The translations under genes were made by a program, and so were the position numbers. The notes beneath the pieces are model-generated. The model had not been told where the DNA came from. It was given only the letters and a program-made list of their open reading frames with translations, and searched no databases. A DNA stretch of 64,000 nucleotides from Dreissena polymorpha (Eukaryota; Mollusca; Bivalvia; Myida; Dreissenidae): positions 47,415,200 through 47,479,199 of the forward strand of contig NC_068364.1 in NCBI RefSeq assembly GCF_020536995.1, read 5' to 3'. Shown here piece after piece: positions 12,401 through 20,885 of the stretch (the first letter of the stretch is position 1; each line of letters begins with the position of its first letter).

Positions 12401-15273
12401 TGCATTAAAAACGTGTAAAATGATGTACGATGTAAATATTGTTTTATACACATACTAGATTGGTATGTGCTATGTGAATAAATCTGACTAAAATGTGTAT
12501 AGGCAGTGTTCACATGAATGGCAAAAATGTACATTTTTGAGACGTCATGCTGTTTCTGAAAGACGTTTAGGAAAGTTAACATATGTGTTATTGTTAGTAG
12601 TGTTTGTATCCTTGATAAACGTCGAATGAAAAACATAAACGAGATACTGTTATGGTATAAGATATCAGAATAAGTCTGGATGCTACTAAATACGTATGCT
12701 TAAGTTATGGCATTCGCCTTAAAAACTCAGATAACAGGAACAAAATGAAACCCGGACGTCTTGCCTATTCCGGATATTATACAGTACAAAGGAAATAACT
12801 CATTTCAAATAGTATAGTGTTTCAAAAAATAAGTTTGTGTCAATTCAGTTTTTGAACCGAATGCTTGTTTGCTGATTAGCATTTGTTTTATATTTAACGA
12901 GAATACTTTTTGTCAAATTCACGTTGACATTCGTAAGTAAAGAATTTAGAATGTATAGCGAAAGCATTTTACAAAGTCATTTACATTCATATTTTGTGAT
13001 CAACGGAAATTATTGAATGTAAGAACCGCTATGAACCTACAAGCTGTAAACAATTAAAAAAACTTATATCCCGAGTCATACAGAAATGGGTCTTTTGCAA
13101 TATGCGGCAAGTGTGAGCTGTGCTATATAACCTTATACAAGGTTAAATTGTTTAATTAGTTTACAGGATAGACCCTGACCAGACTAAGTGAGATGTCCTC
13201 TATAACCTTACACAAGGTTCAATTGTTTAATTAGTGGACTGGGTAGACCCTGGCCAGACTGAGTGAGGAGCTGTCCTATATAACCTTACATAAGGTTCAC
13301 TTGTTTAATTAGTTGACTGGTTAGACCCTGACCAGCCTGAGTGAGCTGTTCTCTATAAACTTACACAAGTTCAATTATTTAATTAGTTGACTTGGTAGAC
13401 CCTGACCAGACTGAGTGAGATGTCCTCTATAACCTTACACATGGTTCAATTGTTTCATCAGTGGACTGGGTAAACCCTGACCAGACTGGGAGGAGCTTTA
13501 CTAACTGCAAATAAATGAACCCACTTTTATAAAGCGGGTCTTTTTATACGGCATGTAGGAGTTGTTAAGGACACTGTCCGTGTATGTGTGTGCACTGTCA
13601 TCACTATAGAAAACTGGAAATTTCCAAACTTGTATTTTTTGCAGGCGGCGAACATATCAAAATATGCACCAAACTTCAAGTCCGCTAGATTTATGATTAT
13701 ACATGGAACCGGTGATGGTAAGATATAATGATCAATTTCTATAACATACAATTATCGTTATATAAGTGTGCATTTTGACAATACATGTATACACACTGTT
13801 GTGTCAATGTTTATGTTGCGGGTGTTTCGAATATGCAGACCTGTTGATAAAACATATTGTTCTTCTCAAAGAAGGTGTAATTATTTACTTAACACAAATT
13901 CCTAACACAATAGTTCTGACTTGAAAAAATAGTTATACTAGAGACGTATTTATATAGTAAAGAATACATATTAAAATTAAAATCCTGTAGTGGCGTGAGA
14001 TATATATTAAGTTTCAACGTCAATTGCAACAGTTTGAGTTAACCTAATATCATTTTTGCTTGATCTGCTATACGTTCTTTTTAAGTTTATGTTAAGTTAT
14101 AGTTCATAGATTGGAACCAAAATCTTAGATCCGATAATTTCAAGGAATTTACCATCGCCAAATGTCCTTTATTTAAAATGTACTTTTCTATATTGTTGTT
14201 TCAGATAACGTACATTTCCAGAATTCTGCTCAATTTATAAAAGCATTAGTAGAAGAAGATGTTTACTTCCGCCATCAGGTATGTGAGACGTAATAATTCA
14301 AAACACATAGCATTGGAACTACATATGGATTCGATTTCATTAACTATTGCATACAATACATGGTTAACGCGTCATACAGGCACGCTGCTCAAATCTACGG
14401 CGGCGAATTACTTAAATTCGTGTTCTTGTTGTTCAGAGATATCGTCAAATCCCCCTATACTTACTATTGAACGCTCCACTTGGGAGTTATTAGTTTAACC
14501 CTATTTATTTTAGCTCGATTGCAAAATAAGCCTAAGTACTTGGTGTCTATTGGGGTACTCTACAGAATACTACCACAGTGGGATCAAACTCGTGACCTGC
14601 TGATCGCCAGGCAGACACCATATCCATTACACCACTGAGACCTCAAATTGGACTTTTTGTATTTAATTAATCATGCATATGTGCAATGTTGTTTCGTTTT
14701 TTTGCCATGTAAGGGTTATGCGATTTTTCATTTACCTTGGTGACAAGGGGTTGGTTACAAAGGGAATATATTTCTTGAGTCATATATTATCTCGATGTGC
14801 AATATTCAAAACAAGTTAATGTACATGTATGTAGGGTTTTCATTAAAAAAGATATTTATCGTTTGTTATGATGTAAACAACAAATTAAAAATGCTGAACG
14901 TGTAGCAAAATGAAACATTAGCTGAATCAGATGGCTAATGTACTTTATCACAACGGCCAATCGGCGTTTAGTCTGACATAGCACAATTCTAGACAAAGTG
15001 AATATTGTAAAATCATTAAAATATAAAGCCCATCACATTTAGCGCAACTTGTTCATATTTATTGTGAGTCATACTTTAATTATCTTTGTAACATTGCAGA
15101 TATACCCCGACGAGAACCATTTTCTTAACGGGAAAAGCACTAAAATTCATCTGTATAACACCATGGAGGACTTCATACTGCATTGTTACGGCAAACCGAA
15201 GAGCATCATTGAGTTCATTAGTGAGCCGTCTGAGAAAGACGTGGATCCACCGGAAGAAGAGGAAACAGAATAA
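304..15273 (+). CDS. DPP10-like: DPP6/DPP10-like dipeptidyl peptidase family protein, 3' part (17 exons, 5' end outside window)
   Basis: This is a type II membrane protein of the S9B prolyl oligopeptidase family. DPP6 and DPP10 are Kv4 channel partners, while DPP4 is the active relative. Exons 304-464, 850-944, 1370-1493, 2271-2309, 3240-3359, 5287-5378, 7516-7566, 8296-8474, 8875-8979, 9666-9741, 9940-10134, 10630-10681, 11586-11685, 12281-12345, 13645-13717, 14205-14278 and 15100-15273 join in phase to 590 codons plus stop. They encode the later beta-propeller blades and the whole alpha/beta-hydrolase domain. Motifs such as [23 protein letters not shown]-like [18 protein letters not shown] and IYPDENH, plus an acidic tail, resemble DPP6/DPP10 more than DPP4. 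The serine in G-A-S-Y-G, the aspartate and the histidine are present, but the family's oxyanion tyrosine (VYAGP in DPP4) is Asn here (VNGSPG). The protein is probably a membrane partner with weak or no peptidase activity; that last point is inference. Confidence 0.9.
850..944 (+). CDS. DPP10-like: DPP-like exon 2
   Basis: Acceptor tgttttcag, donor AT|gtaaat, leaves in phase 2. It encodes [13 protein letters not shown] and on, matching the 'G..NP.V...V' propeller strand of the family. Confidence 0.88.
1370..1493 (+). CDS. DPP10-like: DPP-like exon 3
   Basis: Acceptor tgttttcag, donor AAG|gtagtt, phase 2 in and phase 0 out. It encodes YYFTAVTW and [16 protein letters not shown]. The WxNRAQNxSIL string is characteristic of the DPP6/DPP10 branch. 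Confidence 0.92.
2271..2309 (+). CDS. DPP10-like: DPP-like exon 4 (39 nt)
   Basis: A small exon with acceptor tgtatttcag and donor TTG|gtaaga, phase 0 both sides. It encodes [13 protein letters not shown], matching the 'E.S.TGWV' motif of S9B propellers. Confidence 0.85.
2703..2805. repeat. Small inverted-repeat element
   Basis: A stretch of about 100 bp bounded by AACCCTT on the left and AAGGGTT on the right, with an internal 'gcgagttactcgc' hairpin. It is probably a small MITE or part of one. It lies in a DPP intron. Confidence 0.35.
3088..3221. mobile_element. Palindromic MITE family A, 3' half
   Basis: It contains 'ctgattagcctgtgtagactgca', 'acgacactt', 'gcattaagc' and 'gtttac..tggcgagcctca'. 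The same blocks end the fuller copies at 4723-4963 and 7772-8038. It is truncated at its left end and stops shortly before exon 3240-3359. Confidence 0.6.
3240..3359 (+). CDS. DPP10-like: DPP-like exon 5
   Basis: Acceptor tttaaacag, donor ATG|gtgtta (weak consensus), phase 0 both sides. It encodes [18 protein letters not shown] and [14 protein letters not shown], a propeller blade. It is locally GC-rich compared with the flanking introns. Confidence 0.88.
4255..4500. repeat. Inverted pair of tRNA-derived SINE-like units
   Basis: The right arm (about 4421-4495, +) reads GCACTAGCTCAGCTGTAGAC then GGTTCGAGTCCCGGGCTGAC, the A-box/B-box pattern of a tRNA. The left arm (4357 down to 4255, -) reads GCTCAGTTGGGAGAGC then TCCTGTGTTCGCG. 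Both arms end in ggctg.ctgcacac, and inner flanks (4348-4371 and 4408-4431) are also complementary. The pair could fold as one long hairpin. It is not a working tRNA gene, because acceptor stems do not close. Confidence 0.55.
4723..4963. mobile_element. Palindromic MITE family A, near full length
   Basis: It opens with gaaaagggggtttaatgaatgtgcgttaa-type sequence and closes with the complementary ttacgcacatgcattaaacccctttttc. The internal palindromes gtgtcgtcccaga and aggctgatcagggacgacac are present. It has no open frame of its own. The element lies in a DPP intron. Confidence 0.7.
5287..5378 (+). CDS. DPP10-like: DPP-like exon 6
   Basis: Acceptor cattttcag, donor AT|gtaaga, phase 0 in and 2 out. 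It encodes [20 protein letters not shown], the family's 'T.G.W.V' blade. Confidence 0.9.
6109..7489. mobile_element. Palindromic MITE family A, enlarged by an internal satellite
   Basis: The left end is gagaaaactgggtctaatgcatg and the right end is catgtgcattaagcacagttttctc, matching the ends of the other family A copies (about 240-270 bp). Here the 3' half has been amplified to about 1.2 kb, so the element is nearly six times its normal size. Confidence 0.75.
6261..7460. repeat. 50-60 bp satellite array (about 22 units) inside MITE A
   Basis: Eleven almost identical 50-bp units run from 6261 to 6810. About eleven longer units (56-63 bp) follow; they add 'atttg' before ctactacgagacgacac and 'cgca' or 'agcgga' after it. 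Each unit holds tgttgtcactgttaaccc and gtggactgc. The open frames across it on both strands come from the period and are not genes. Confidence 0.95.
7516..7566 (+). CDS. DPP10-like: DPP-like exon 7 (51 nt)
   Basis: Acceptor taattgtag, donor AG|gtaagt, phase 2 both sides. It encodes [16 protein letters not shown], the typical '(I/V)YF.ST...P.ERHLY' blade. It lies 27 nt after the end of the satellite-bearing MITE. Confidence 0.9.
   Translation: MFYCYEYGRPYGEAFI
7772..8038. mobile_element. Palindromic MITE family A, diverged full copy
   Basis: Left end gaaaaaacggggcttaatgc, right end gcattaagccttgttttc. The internal halves carry 'gtcgtctcagatta' and 'aagctaatctagaacgacat'. Older than the 4723 copy, judged by mismatches between the arms. 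Confidence 0.65.
8296..8474 (+). CDS. DPP10-like: DPP-like exon 8 (Cys-rich segment)
   Basis: Acceptor tacttgtag, donor TTAG|gtacgc, phase 2 in and 1 out. It encodes [31 protein letters not shown] and onward. The cysteines match the conserved disulfide-bearing segment of DPP4/6/10. Confidence 0.92.
8623..8850. repeat. MITE-like dispersed element (family B)
   Basis: It begins gaaaatgggtcttatgcc, which recurs at 13084 and at 11155 (gcgaaaatgggcttta). It ends gaaaaacgacacattttcacatgacatgg. No coding content. It ends about 25 nt before exon 8875-8979. Confidence 0.45.
8875..8979 (+). CDS. DPP10-like: DPP-like exon 9
   Basis: Acceptor ctgataacag; an acceptor six bases downstream (start 8881) would also keep the frame. 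Donor GATC|gtacgt, phase 1 both sides. It encodes [18 protein letters not shown] and LPIDIEETD, the propeller-to-hydrolase crossover. The donor is the first unit of a 47-bp minisatellite. Confidence 0.85.
8976..9426. repeat. 47-bp minisatellite, about 9.5 units, starting at a splice donor
   Basis: The unit begins gatcgtacgtatgattctct and continues through 'gtcgtggccttggtgacatcgc'-like sequence. Units 1-4 alternate between two forms (gtacgtatgattctc and gtatgcatttgtata), a 94-bp higher-order repeat; later units are the first form only, with more mismatches. The first unit contains the donor of exon 8875-8979. Confidence 0.9.
9666..9741 (+). CDS. DPP10-like: DPP-like exon 10
   Basis: Acceptor tttgcag, donor GT|gtaagt, phase 1 in and 2 out. 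It encodes [20 protein letters not shown], equal to the 'ILPP.......YP' start of the hydrolase domain. Confidence 0.87.
9940..10134 (+). CDS. DPP10-like: DPP-like exon 11 (oxyanion-hole region, DGRGSG)
   Basis: Acceptor ttacttcag, donor CTAA|gtaggt, phase 2 both sides. It encodes [29 protein letters not shown] and [10 protein letters not shown]. In active S9B enzymes the VNGSPG position reads VYAGP or VYGGP; the Tyr is Asn here, as in DPP6/DPP10, which have VDGTPG or IDGAPG. Confidence 0.93.
10630..10681 (+). CDS. DPP10-like: DPP-like exon 12 (ends just before nucleophile)
   Basis: Acceptor cattttcag, donor GCG|gtaagt, phase 2 in and 0 out. It encodes [17 protein letters not shown]. The next exon starts with the candidate catalytic serine, so intron removal places G-A-S-Y-G together. 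Confidence 0.85.
11148..11528. mobile_element. MITE family B host element with nested TTAA MITE
   Basis: The outer ends gcgtcatgcgaaaatgg (11148) and ccattttcgaatgacgcg (11528) are inverted repeats. A second element (11207-11428) interrupts it. Confidence 0.55.
11207..11428. mobile_element. TTAA MITE family C (222 bp)
   Basis: It is flanked on both sides by TTAA (11203-11206 and 11429-11432). Ends CCCATTTATGCC and GGCATGAATGGG are inverted repeats. The middle is a long palindrome around 'agacgccgcattatgcggcgtct'. TTAA duplication is typical of piggyBac-type transposition. Confidence 0.75.
11586..11685 (+). CDS. DPP10-like: DPP-like exon 13 (Ser nucleophile)
   Basis: Acceptor tgtttacag, donor TATG|gtaaaa, phase 0 in and 1 out. 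It encodes [15 protein letters not shown] and [13 protein letters not shown]. The first residue is Ser, where DPP6 has Asp and DPP10 has Gly. Confidence 0.93.
12281..12345 (+). CDS. DPP10-like: DPP-like exon 14
   Basis: Acceptor tgtttttag, donor AAC|gtaagt, phase 1 in and 0 out. It encodes [16 protein letters not shown], the highly conserved 'Y.ERYMGLP' segment. Confidence 0.93.
13115..13494. repeat. About 76-bp minisatellite, 5 units
   Basis: Each unit holds 'tataaccttacacaaggtt', 'caattgtttaattagt' and 'gactgggtagaccctgaccagactgagtgag'-type blocks. It lies in the DPP intron before exon 13645-13717. Confidence 0.85.
13645..13717 (+). CDS. DPP10-like: DPP-like exon 15
   Basis: Acceptor ttttttgcag, donor GATG|gtaaga, phase 0 in and 1 out. 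It encodes [11 protein letters not shown] and FMIIHGTGD. The catalytic Asp region HGT.DD is split by the following intron. Confidence 0.9.
14205..14278 (+). CDS. DPP10-like: DPP-like exon 16 (Asp region)
   Basis: Acceptor ttgtttcag, donor CAG|gtatgt, phase 1 in and 0 out. It encodes [16 protein letters not shown], completing the HGTGDDNVHF motif that carries the catalytic aspartate. Confidence 0.92.
14511..14645 (-). mobile_element. tRNA-derived SINE, - strand
   Basis: On the - strand it reads GAGGTCTCAGTGGTGTAATGG, then GGTCACGAGTTTGATCCCACT, an A-box and B-box at tRNA spacing, followed by an unrelated tail (TAGTATTCTGTAGAGTACCC). The acceptor stem is not closed, so this is a SINE and not a tRNA gene. 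Confidence 0.6.
15100..15273 (+). CDS. DPP10-like: DPP-like last exon 17 (His, acidic tail, stop TAA)
   Basis: Acceptor acattgcag, phase 0 in. It encodes [20 protein letters not shown], then an acidic end PPEEEETE and TAA. DENH carries the catalytic His. The HLY string and acid-rich tail match DPP6/DPP10 ends; DPP4 stops soon after its His helix. Confidence 0.95.
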   Translation: MYPDENHFLNGKSTKIHLYNTMEDFILHCYGKPKSIIEFISEPSEKDVDPPEEEETE

Positions 15274-16043
15274 AGGCATTCATACGAGGAATACAAAAAC
15301 ACGATGTGATGATTTTACATCAGTTTTCGTTGAATTGACTTGAATGGAAAATGGACTTCTTGCCATGCACAGATGTAGTTAACAGTGACTTAGATGAAGC
15401 ATACCCGAAACTGTTAAGCATGTCACGCTTTTTTTTAAATAAAAATCGATTTGGCCAATAAGTGATGTTGGTTACAACTTTATGACATAATCTTTAACAA
15501 TTCATATACACTTGGAACTGACAAATTGTTCTTTTGGGAAAAGCTTCGCCAAAAGTAAGGAAAACAGCCGATGACGAGTTGCTCCAGATATCTAGAAATA
15601 TGCGTATTTAAACGAGGAAAGTGTTGAGTGTTATTACACTGAATGCATCAACAATGCATAATGTGGAAATATGAAGCAAACACATTTGATTTGAGATTAC
15701 GTGAACTATGAGCTTCAAAGGAGTGAAGTCACTTACGCTTATTACAAAATTGCAAAAAAAGTGTGATATTTACAAAAATGCAAATAAAACATGAGTTCCA
15801 ACGGATATAGTGAGTATTTGGCTAGCTTTCTTGAACTCAAATAATAATCAAATGATAGCATTTAGTAAGAACCAAACATGAATTAAACTGCAAGGATTAA
15901 AGTCGAATATTGGACTATTAGGTTGGATTGATCTCTTTTTTGCCTTCTGAAGTCATTGTACAGATATAGTTAACTCAAAGTGTTTTCTATGATAAATAGA
16001 TTTGCAAAGCAAACAAACACATGTAACCTGTACAATAAGTTTC
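15274..16043. other. 3' UTR and intergenic, no gene seen
   Basis: AT-rich sequence after the DPP stop codon. It contains the candidate poly(A) signals and no splice-supported exon or clear repeat. Confidence 0.5.
15438..15443 (+). promoter_or_regulatory. Candidate poly(A) signal of the DPP-like gene
   Basis: AATAAA 165 nt after the stop codon, in an AT-rich 3' stretch. Further AATAAA-like strings follow near 15783, so the real cleavage site is not fixed. Confidence 0.45.
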
Positions 16044-16047
16044 TTAA

Positions 16048-16252
16048 CCCGTTGCATGCTGGGAAATTTGTCGTCTGCTAAAATGTCGTCTGCAGAATTT
16101 CTAAAATTAGCATTTTCTTCGATTTTTTTCAAAGAATACTATCAAAATAGCAAACAGTTTGGATCCTGATGAGACGCCACGTTCTGTGGCGTCTCATCTG
16201 GATCCAAACTGTTTGCAAAGGCCTTTAAAATTCAGCTCCAGCGCTTTAAGGG
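16048..16252. mobile_element. TTAA MITE family C relative
   Basis: Flanked by TTAA at 16044-16047 and 16253-16256. The left end CCCGTTGCATGC pairs loosely with the right end GCGCTTTAAGGG. The core is a palindrome, gagacgccacgttctgtggcgtctc, with flanking aaacagtttggatcc arms. Confidence 0.7.
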
Positions 16253-16684
16253 TTAACATCTAGTTATGTTATTCAATCAAAACGTTTTACACAAACAGCT
16301 GGTTATTGATTTTTAAAGTTAAAGTGTAACTTATATGTGTATGAAAAGTTGGTGGCGTTATATGCAAGAAAGCGTCTAATATAACTTACATTTAAACATG
16401 TTGTAAATATGTTCCGATTCGTAAAAAGTATTCACTTATGATGTACATCGAAAACCATAAACCTGCCAAAGCTATAACGAGTGAAATATTCCATTTAAAA
16501 TGCTGATATTTTGTTATTATAATAAAATTCTTATTGACTTATACATAACGTTATGTTGTTTACAGAATATGTTAGGACTGAAATTATTCCATTTTGTTTT
16601 TTACAATTACTATTAACAATATTTTTGCAATCGTATGTGTTTGTGTTAATTTATTTATACTACTGCTATTATATAAGTGTTATT

Positions 16685-16905
16685 ATTATAATGGTTTCTC
16701 TTCTTCTTCTTCGTCTTCTTCTCAGTCTTCTTCTCTTATTCTTCTTCTTCCTCTTCGTCCTATTCTACTTCTTCTACTCCTTCTTCTTCTTCTTATTATT
16801 ATTATTATTATGATAATAATTAGTTGTATTGTTTTTGTTTATAATAATAATAATATTATTATTAGAAGTAGTATTATTATTTCTAATATTATTATCATTT
16901 TTTTA
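16685..16905. repeat. CTT/ATT triplet microsatellite
   Basis: Runs of ttc/ctt followed by att/aat triplets. Open frames here encode only low-complexity Leu/Ser/Ile and are not genes. Confidence 0.9.
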
Positions 16906-17280
16906 ATTATTTGTAGATACCTACGATTGTCAATTGTTATGCAATAGTAAGGCCATAGACAATTGTTTCTGACTTGTATATGAAGTACAATTCATTATCT
17001 CTGAAGACGCGTTTTAATGATCCCAGACAAGAATGAGCATGTATGAATAGGTTTAATACAATTAATTCATTCGGCAATTCCAAATCGGATGCTTGTAAGG
17101 CCATAACTGTATATACATTTTGTATATGTTTTAACTCAAACAAATAGTGAATATTAAGTAATATCCCTTCTTATTTAAACGAATAACCTTTACGTGCGAA
17201 TGTTTTATGCGGTAAAGTGACAATGCATTTAAGATAGACGTTAACTCTTATTCAAACCGAATAACAATAAACTTCACAAG

Positions 17281-17469
17281 ATGATTTTTTCCTTAATAAA
17301 ATCTCGTAAAAACAAAATTGTGTTTAAAAAAATCACAAAAATGCATCTGTATAACACCATGGAGGACTTCATACTGCCTTGTTACGGCAAACCGAAGAGC
17401 ATCATTGAGTTCATTAGTGAGCCGTCTGAGAAAGACGTAGATTCCCCGGAAGAAGAGAAAGTGGAATGA
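17281..17469 (+). pseudogene. Second copy of DPP-like terminal exon (possible alternative 3' exon)
   Basis: From 17342 the sequence repeats the DPP last exon almost exactly: [18 protein letters not shown], then [13 protein letters not shown] and a stop (TGA, not TAA). The part with IYPDENH is replaced by an unrelated Lys-rich stretch. An AG precedes position 17281 (cttcacaag), and the frame from there is open in phase 0, which matches the end of exon 14278. It may be a duplicated relic or an alternative last exon that would lack the catalytic His. Few differences and an intact frame suggest it is young or under selection. Confidence 0.6.
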
Positions 17470-17486
17470 ACACATGGGTCTCATTC

Positions 17487-17600
17487 TGAGAAAACTGGGC
17501 TTATTGCATCTGCAAATGTGTCATCCCAGCACAGGCTAATCAGGGGCGACTAATTCCGCTTTAATGGAATTTTGTGATTTAAGGAAGTCTTAACGAATCG
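17487..17600. mobile_element. Palindromic MITE family A, 5' half
   Basis: Starts gagaaaactgggcttattgc and holds 'gtcatcccagcacaggctaatcaggggcgac', then breaks off at 'aaggaagtcttaacg'. It directly follows the duplicated DPP exon. Confidence 0.55.
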
Positions 17601-17695
17601 TCATCATCATCATCACCACCATCAACATCATCATCATCATCAGCATCATCATCGTCATCATCATCATCATCATCAACATCAACATCATTATTATT
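17601..17695. repeat. CAT triplet microsatellite
   Basis: (cat)n with cac and cag interruptions. Confidence 0.9.
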
Positions 17696-17805
17696 ATTGT
17701 TATAATTGTAATATTAGATAATAAAAATATAATTATAATAATAATGATACAATTATTATCATTAATATGATTATTATTATTATTATTACTTTTATAATTA
17801 GTAGT

Positions 17806-18115
<310 letters not shown>

Positions 18116-18404
18116 TTAGTACTATAAGTATTAATTATTATTTTAATACTGTGTATATACCATGTATATACCTGATGATTATTATAAACGATTATGAATT
18201 GGTATGCTATTGTTAAGACATTGTTATTTTTCCTTGTAATTTAAGAAAAATTCAAATGTTTGAAGACGTGGTTTGTTTTGTTTCAATGGAGCCCAACCAC
18301 ACATGTGCACAGTATTCACTCACCCGATGGATTTAGTCATACTAAACGCGTGTGTTTGTCAGTAAATAGCGGTATATGAAATGTGTATGTATTTTTTCTT
18401 CAGA

Positions 18405-18565
18405 GAATTTGTAGAACCTTAACTATTCTCCCTTCTTCGTTTATCCCCGACGAAAGGAAGAGAGATATTATTGTGGTGTTGTCCGTCTCCCCGTCTGTTT
18501 GTCCCTCTGTCAGTCCGGTATTTCGTTTCCGAAGTTTTGTTCCTAAACGCTTTCACATTTTAGGT
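18405..18565. repeat. Dispersed repeat fragment
   Basis: Contains 'tatccccgacgaaaggaag' and a 'gtccgtctccccgtctg' run, followed by 'gtttccgaagttttgttcc'. This looks like the tail of an invertebrate non-LTR element; the family is not certain. Confidence 0.35.
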
Positions 18566-18919
18566 GTGTGAATCCTCATACATGTCTTACAGATCAAGTT
18601 CGAGTTTCTTTACGGCCCATTGATGTTTGACAAAGCTACGGGTCGTGTGCGTATCGGTTTATTTATGGGTTATTAATTTAGTTGCGTTGTAACATCACAT
18701 AATTCAAGAGATACTATACTGCATGTATTGCTTATAGTATTTTCGTAAAAAACACGTTTATTCTGAAAACTGTTTGTGTCCGCGTTTAACCTTAATGTGT
18801 GTGTGCTTATGAATCCCAAAAATAGCACGCATATATTTAATAAACTTCCCGATTCGCTCTCCATGTATTTATATTTTTCGATGATTTTGTTACAAGCGAA
18901 AAACGTTCAAAGCATTTAA

Positions 18920-19433
18920 ACAGGCGGTCAACCAGATTGCTAAATATCAAGAAAAAAAAGAAAACCTATAAAATACCGTCATTAAATGCTTTATATTGAT
19001 TAATTTAAACATTGGATCTATAAATCTCAAGTAAAAAATCAATAATAAAATTTAAAAAAAATGTAACCCTCAACAGGGCTTGAACCACTTACCCCTGGAG
19101 TCCTGGAGTAAAAAGTAAATAGTCTCCCACTTAAACCACTCGGTCATGCATTGCAATACAATGAGTATGGTAATTTTATACTTTATATAACGAATCCTCG
19201 TAGTGTCACAAAATATAACGACAACAACAGAACTCTCCAAATTACCTTGTAGACATACTCAGTAAAATTTTATTAACGAATATGCTGAAAATATGAAAAC
19301 TGAACAACATTTTTCAAGTAATGTAATATACCAGTCGTGATATTTTAATCAATATAAACTAATAATTGTAAAAATAAATACGGTATTTTAGAACTTTTCT
19401 TCGCGATATATAGCAATCTGGTTGACCGCCCCT
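18920..19433. mobile_element. TTAA element family D with internal tRNA-like module
   Basis: A perfect 20-bp inverted repeat (18923-18942 and 19411-19430; GGCGGTCAACCAGATTGCTA) sits inside TTAA at both ends (18916-18919 and 19434-19437). Inside, on the - strand around 19071-19150, is a tRNA-like module: gaccgagtggtttaag then gtggttcaagccctg. Shares 'attggatc' and 'gctttatattgat' blocks with the 58640-59141 element. Confidence 0.75.
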
Positions 19434-19437
19434 TTAA

Positions 19438-20885
19438 ATTCAGTGAATATGAAGGTATAAAAAGGGAGACAATTGATTATATGTCAAGATACCGTGAAGA
19501 CGTTTTTGTCTTTTGACATCCCCTTACACGTTTTCTACGATTTAGCATTTGTGCTTATGGTAATGTAAAAGTCGTTATCTTAATGCATGTATATAACATC
19601 GGTATCTAATTATGTTTACGTTGTTAAACAATATTATTAAATACAAATATTGAAATATATAGACATTGGATAGCATAAAACACAACGAAGATCTGCAGTT
19701 GCAGGTGAACAACAACCGCTATTTATTGACGAATTACGTGTAATTTAAACGCGATATTCGCTAATCTTACATAAAAAAAAGAAAATGGCATAAATGGTTG
19801 AAAATAACATCAAATGATCGTTGATAAGACCTGAAAAGTACGAGAGAGCACCTTGTATGTGCTATCATAAATTGAGGTTACTTTTACGGACGATAACAAA
19901 CGTTCCATATTCAGATTTTATGTTTACGATCGCTGAAAGAAAACCCTTCGTGACACATATAAACGGTAAAATTGAATTTATACAGCCGTTATGTACAAAT
20001 AAATGAATATGTTAGACTGCCTTTTTCTGCTAGACAAAGCTCTGCTACCTTTACGAAAAACTGAAGGCATACTAATGTTGAACCATGTTTATAACCGGTC
20101 ACGACATGTGTGTACGTTCAGCTAGGCCCATTCTATAAATAGTTGGTGACATCACTACGTTATTGTCACCTCAATACTAAGACGCATCACATTGCCCTGG
20201 TTTGGGGAATTATGCTTCCGCTAAAGTAGTTCTGCGTATGAATGAAAATGTTTATAATGAAAGAAAAATCGTTTTTATTGTGTGTTTAAAACGGAATGTT
20301 GTTTAGAGAAATGTTATTAAGTTATGTTTAACTGTGATTTTGAATCATATTAAGACTGATAGCGATTATCAGAAGTATGTTTACCTGACATTCTTTCGCT
20401 TTCGCTTTTCACTCGAAAAAGAAGTGCTACCCACAATTTCTTTCGCGTTAGTACACAGGTCAATAAGACCGGTGTGTACACAATGCAGCTAAGCCAGCAA
20501 TATCAAGGCTACACGTCACTAAAAGGTCAATTACGATCTTCAATAAGATGGCAGAGATATTTCTGAAACACTAGAAAGCCGTGCACTACCTATCTTATTG
20601 AATATGCTAATAGCGCTATTGCACTTTTGTGTATAACAAACTTTGAATAAAATCGTTGATGAAAACATAAACATCAAATAACTTGAACTTGTTTGATAGG
20701 CATTAAATCACATTTTCCGATAGACCGCCTTTTTTATAAAAAAAATCTCATATCACAAACACATAGGTGTTGATATATTTCGTGTACAACCCCATGGCCT
20801 GTACGACAAATACTATAGCACGCATTTTAAATTACATAATCCTTAAAACAAACCTTCTATATTGCAAACATCTACACACATTTCA
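19438..20885. other. Intergenic, no gene seen
   Basis: AT-rich and non-coding. Short open frames lack splice sites and similarity. Confidence 0.4.

Noticed and set aside
14511-14645. Functional tRNA gene
   Set aside because: A and B boxes are present but the acceptor and anticodon stems do not form; SINE is the better call.
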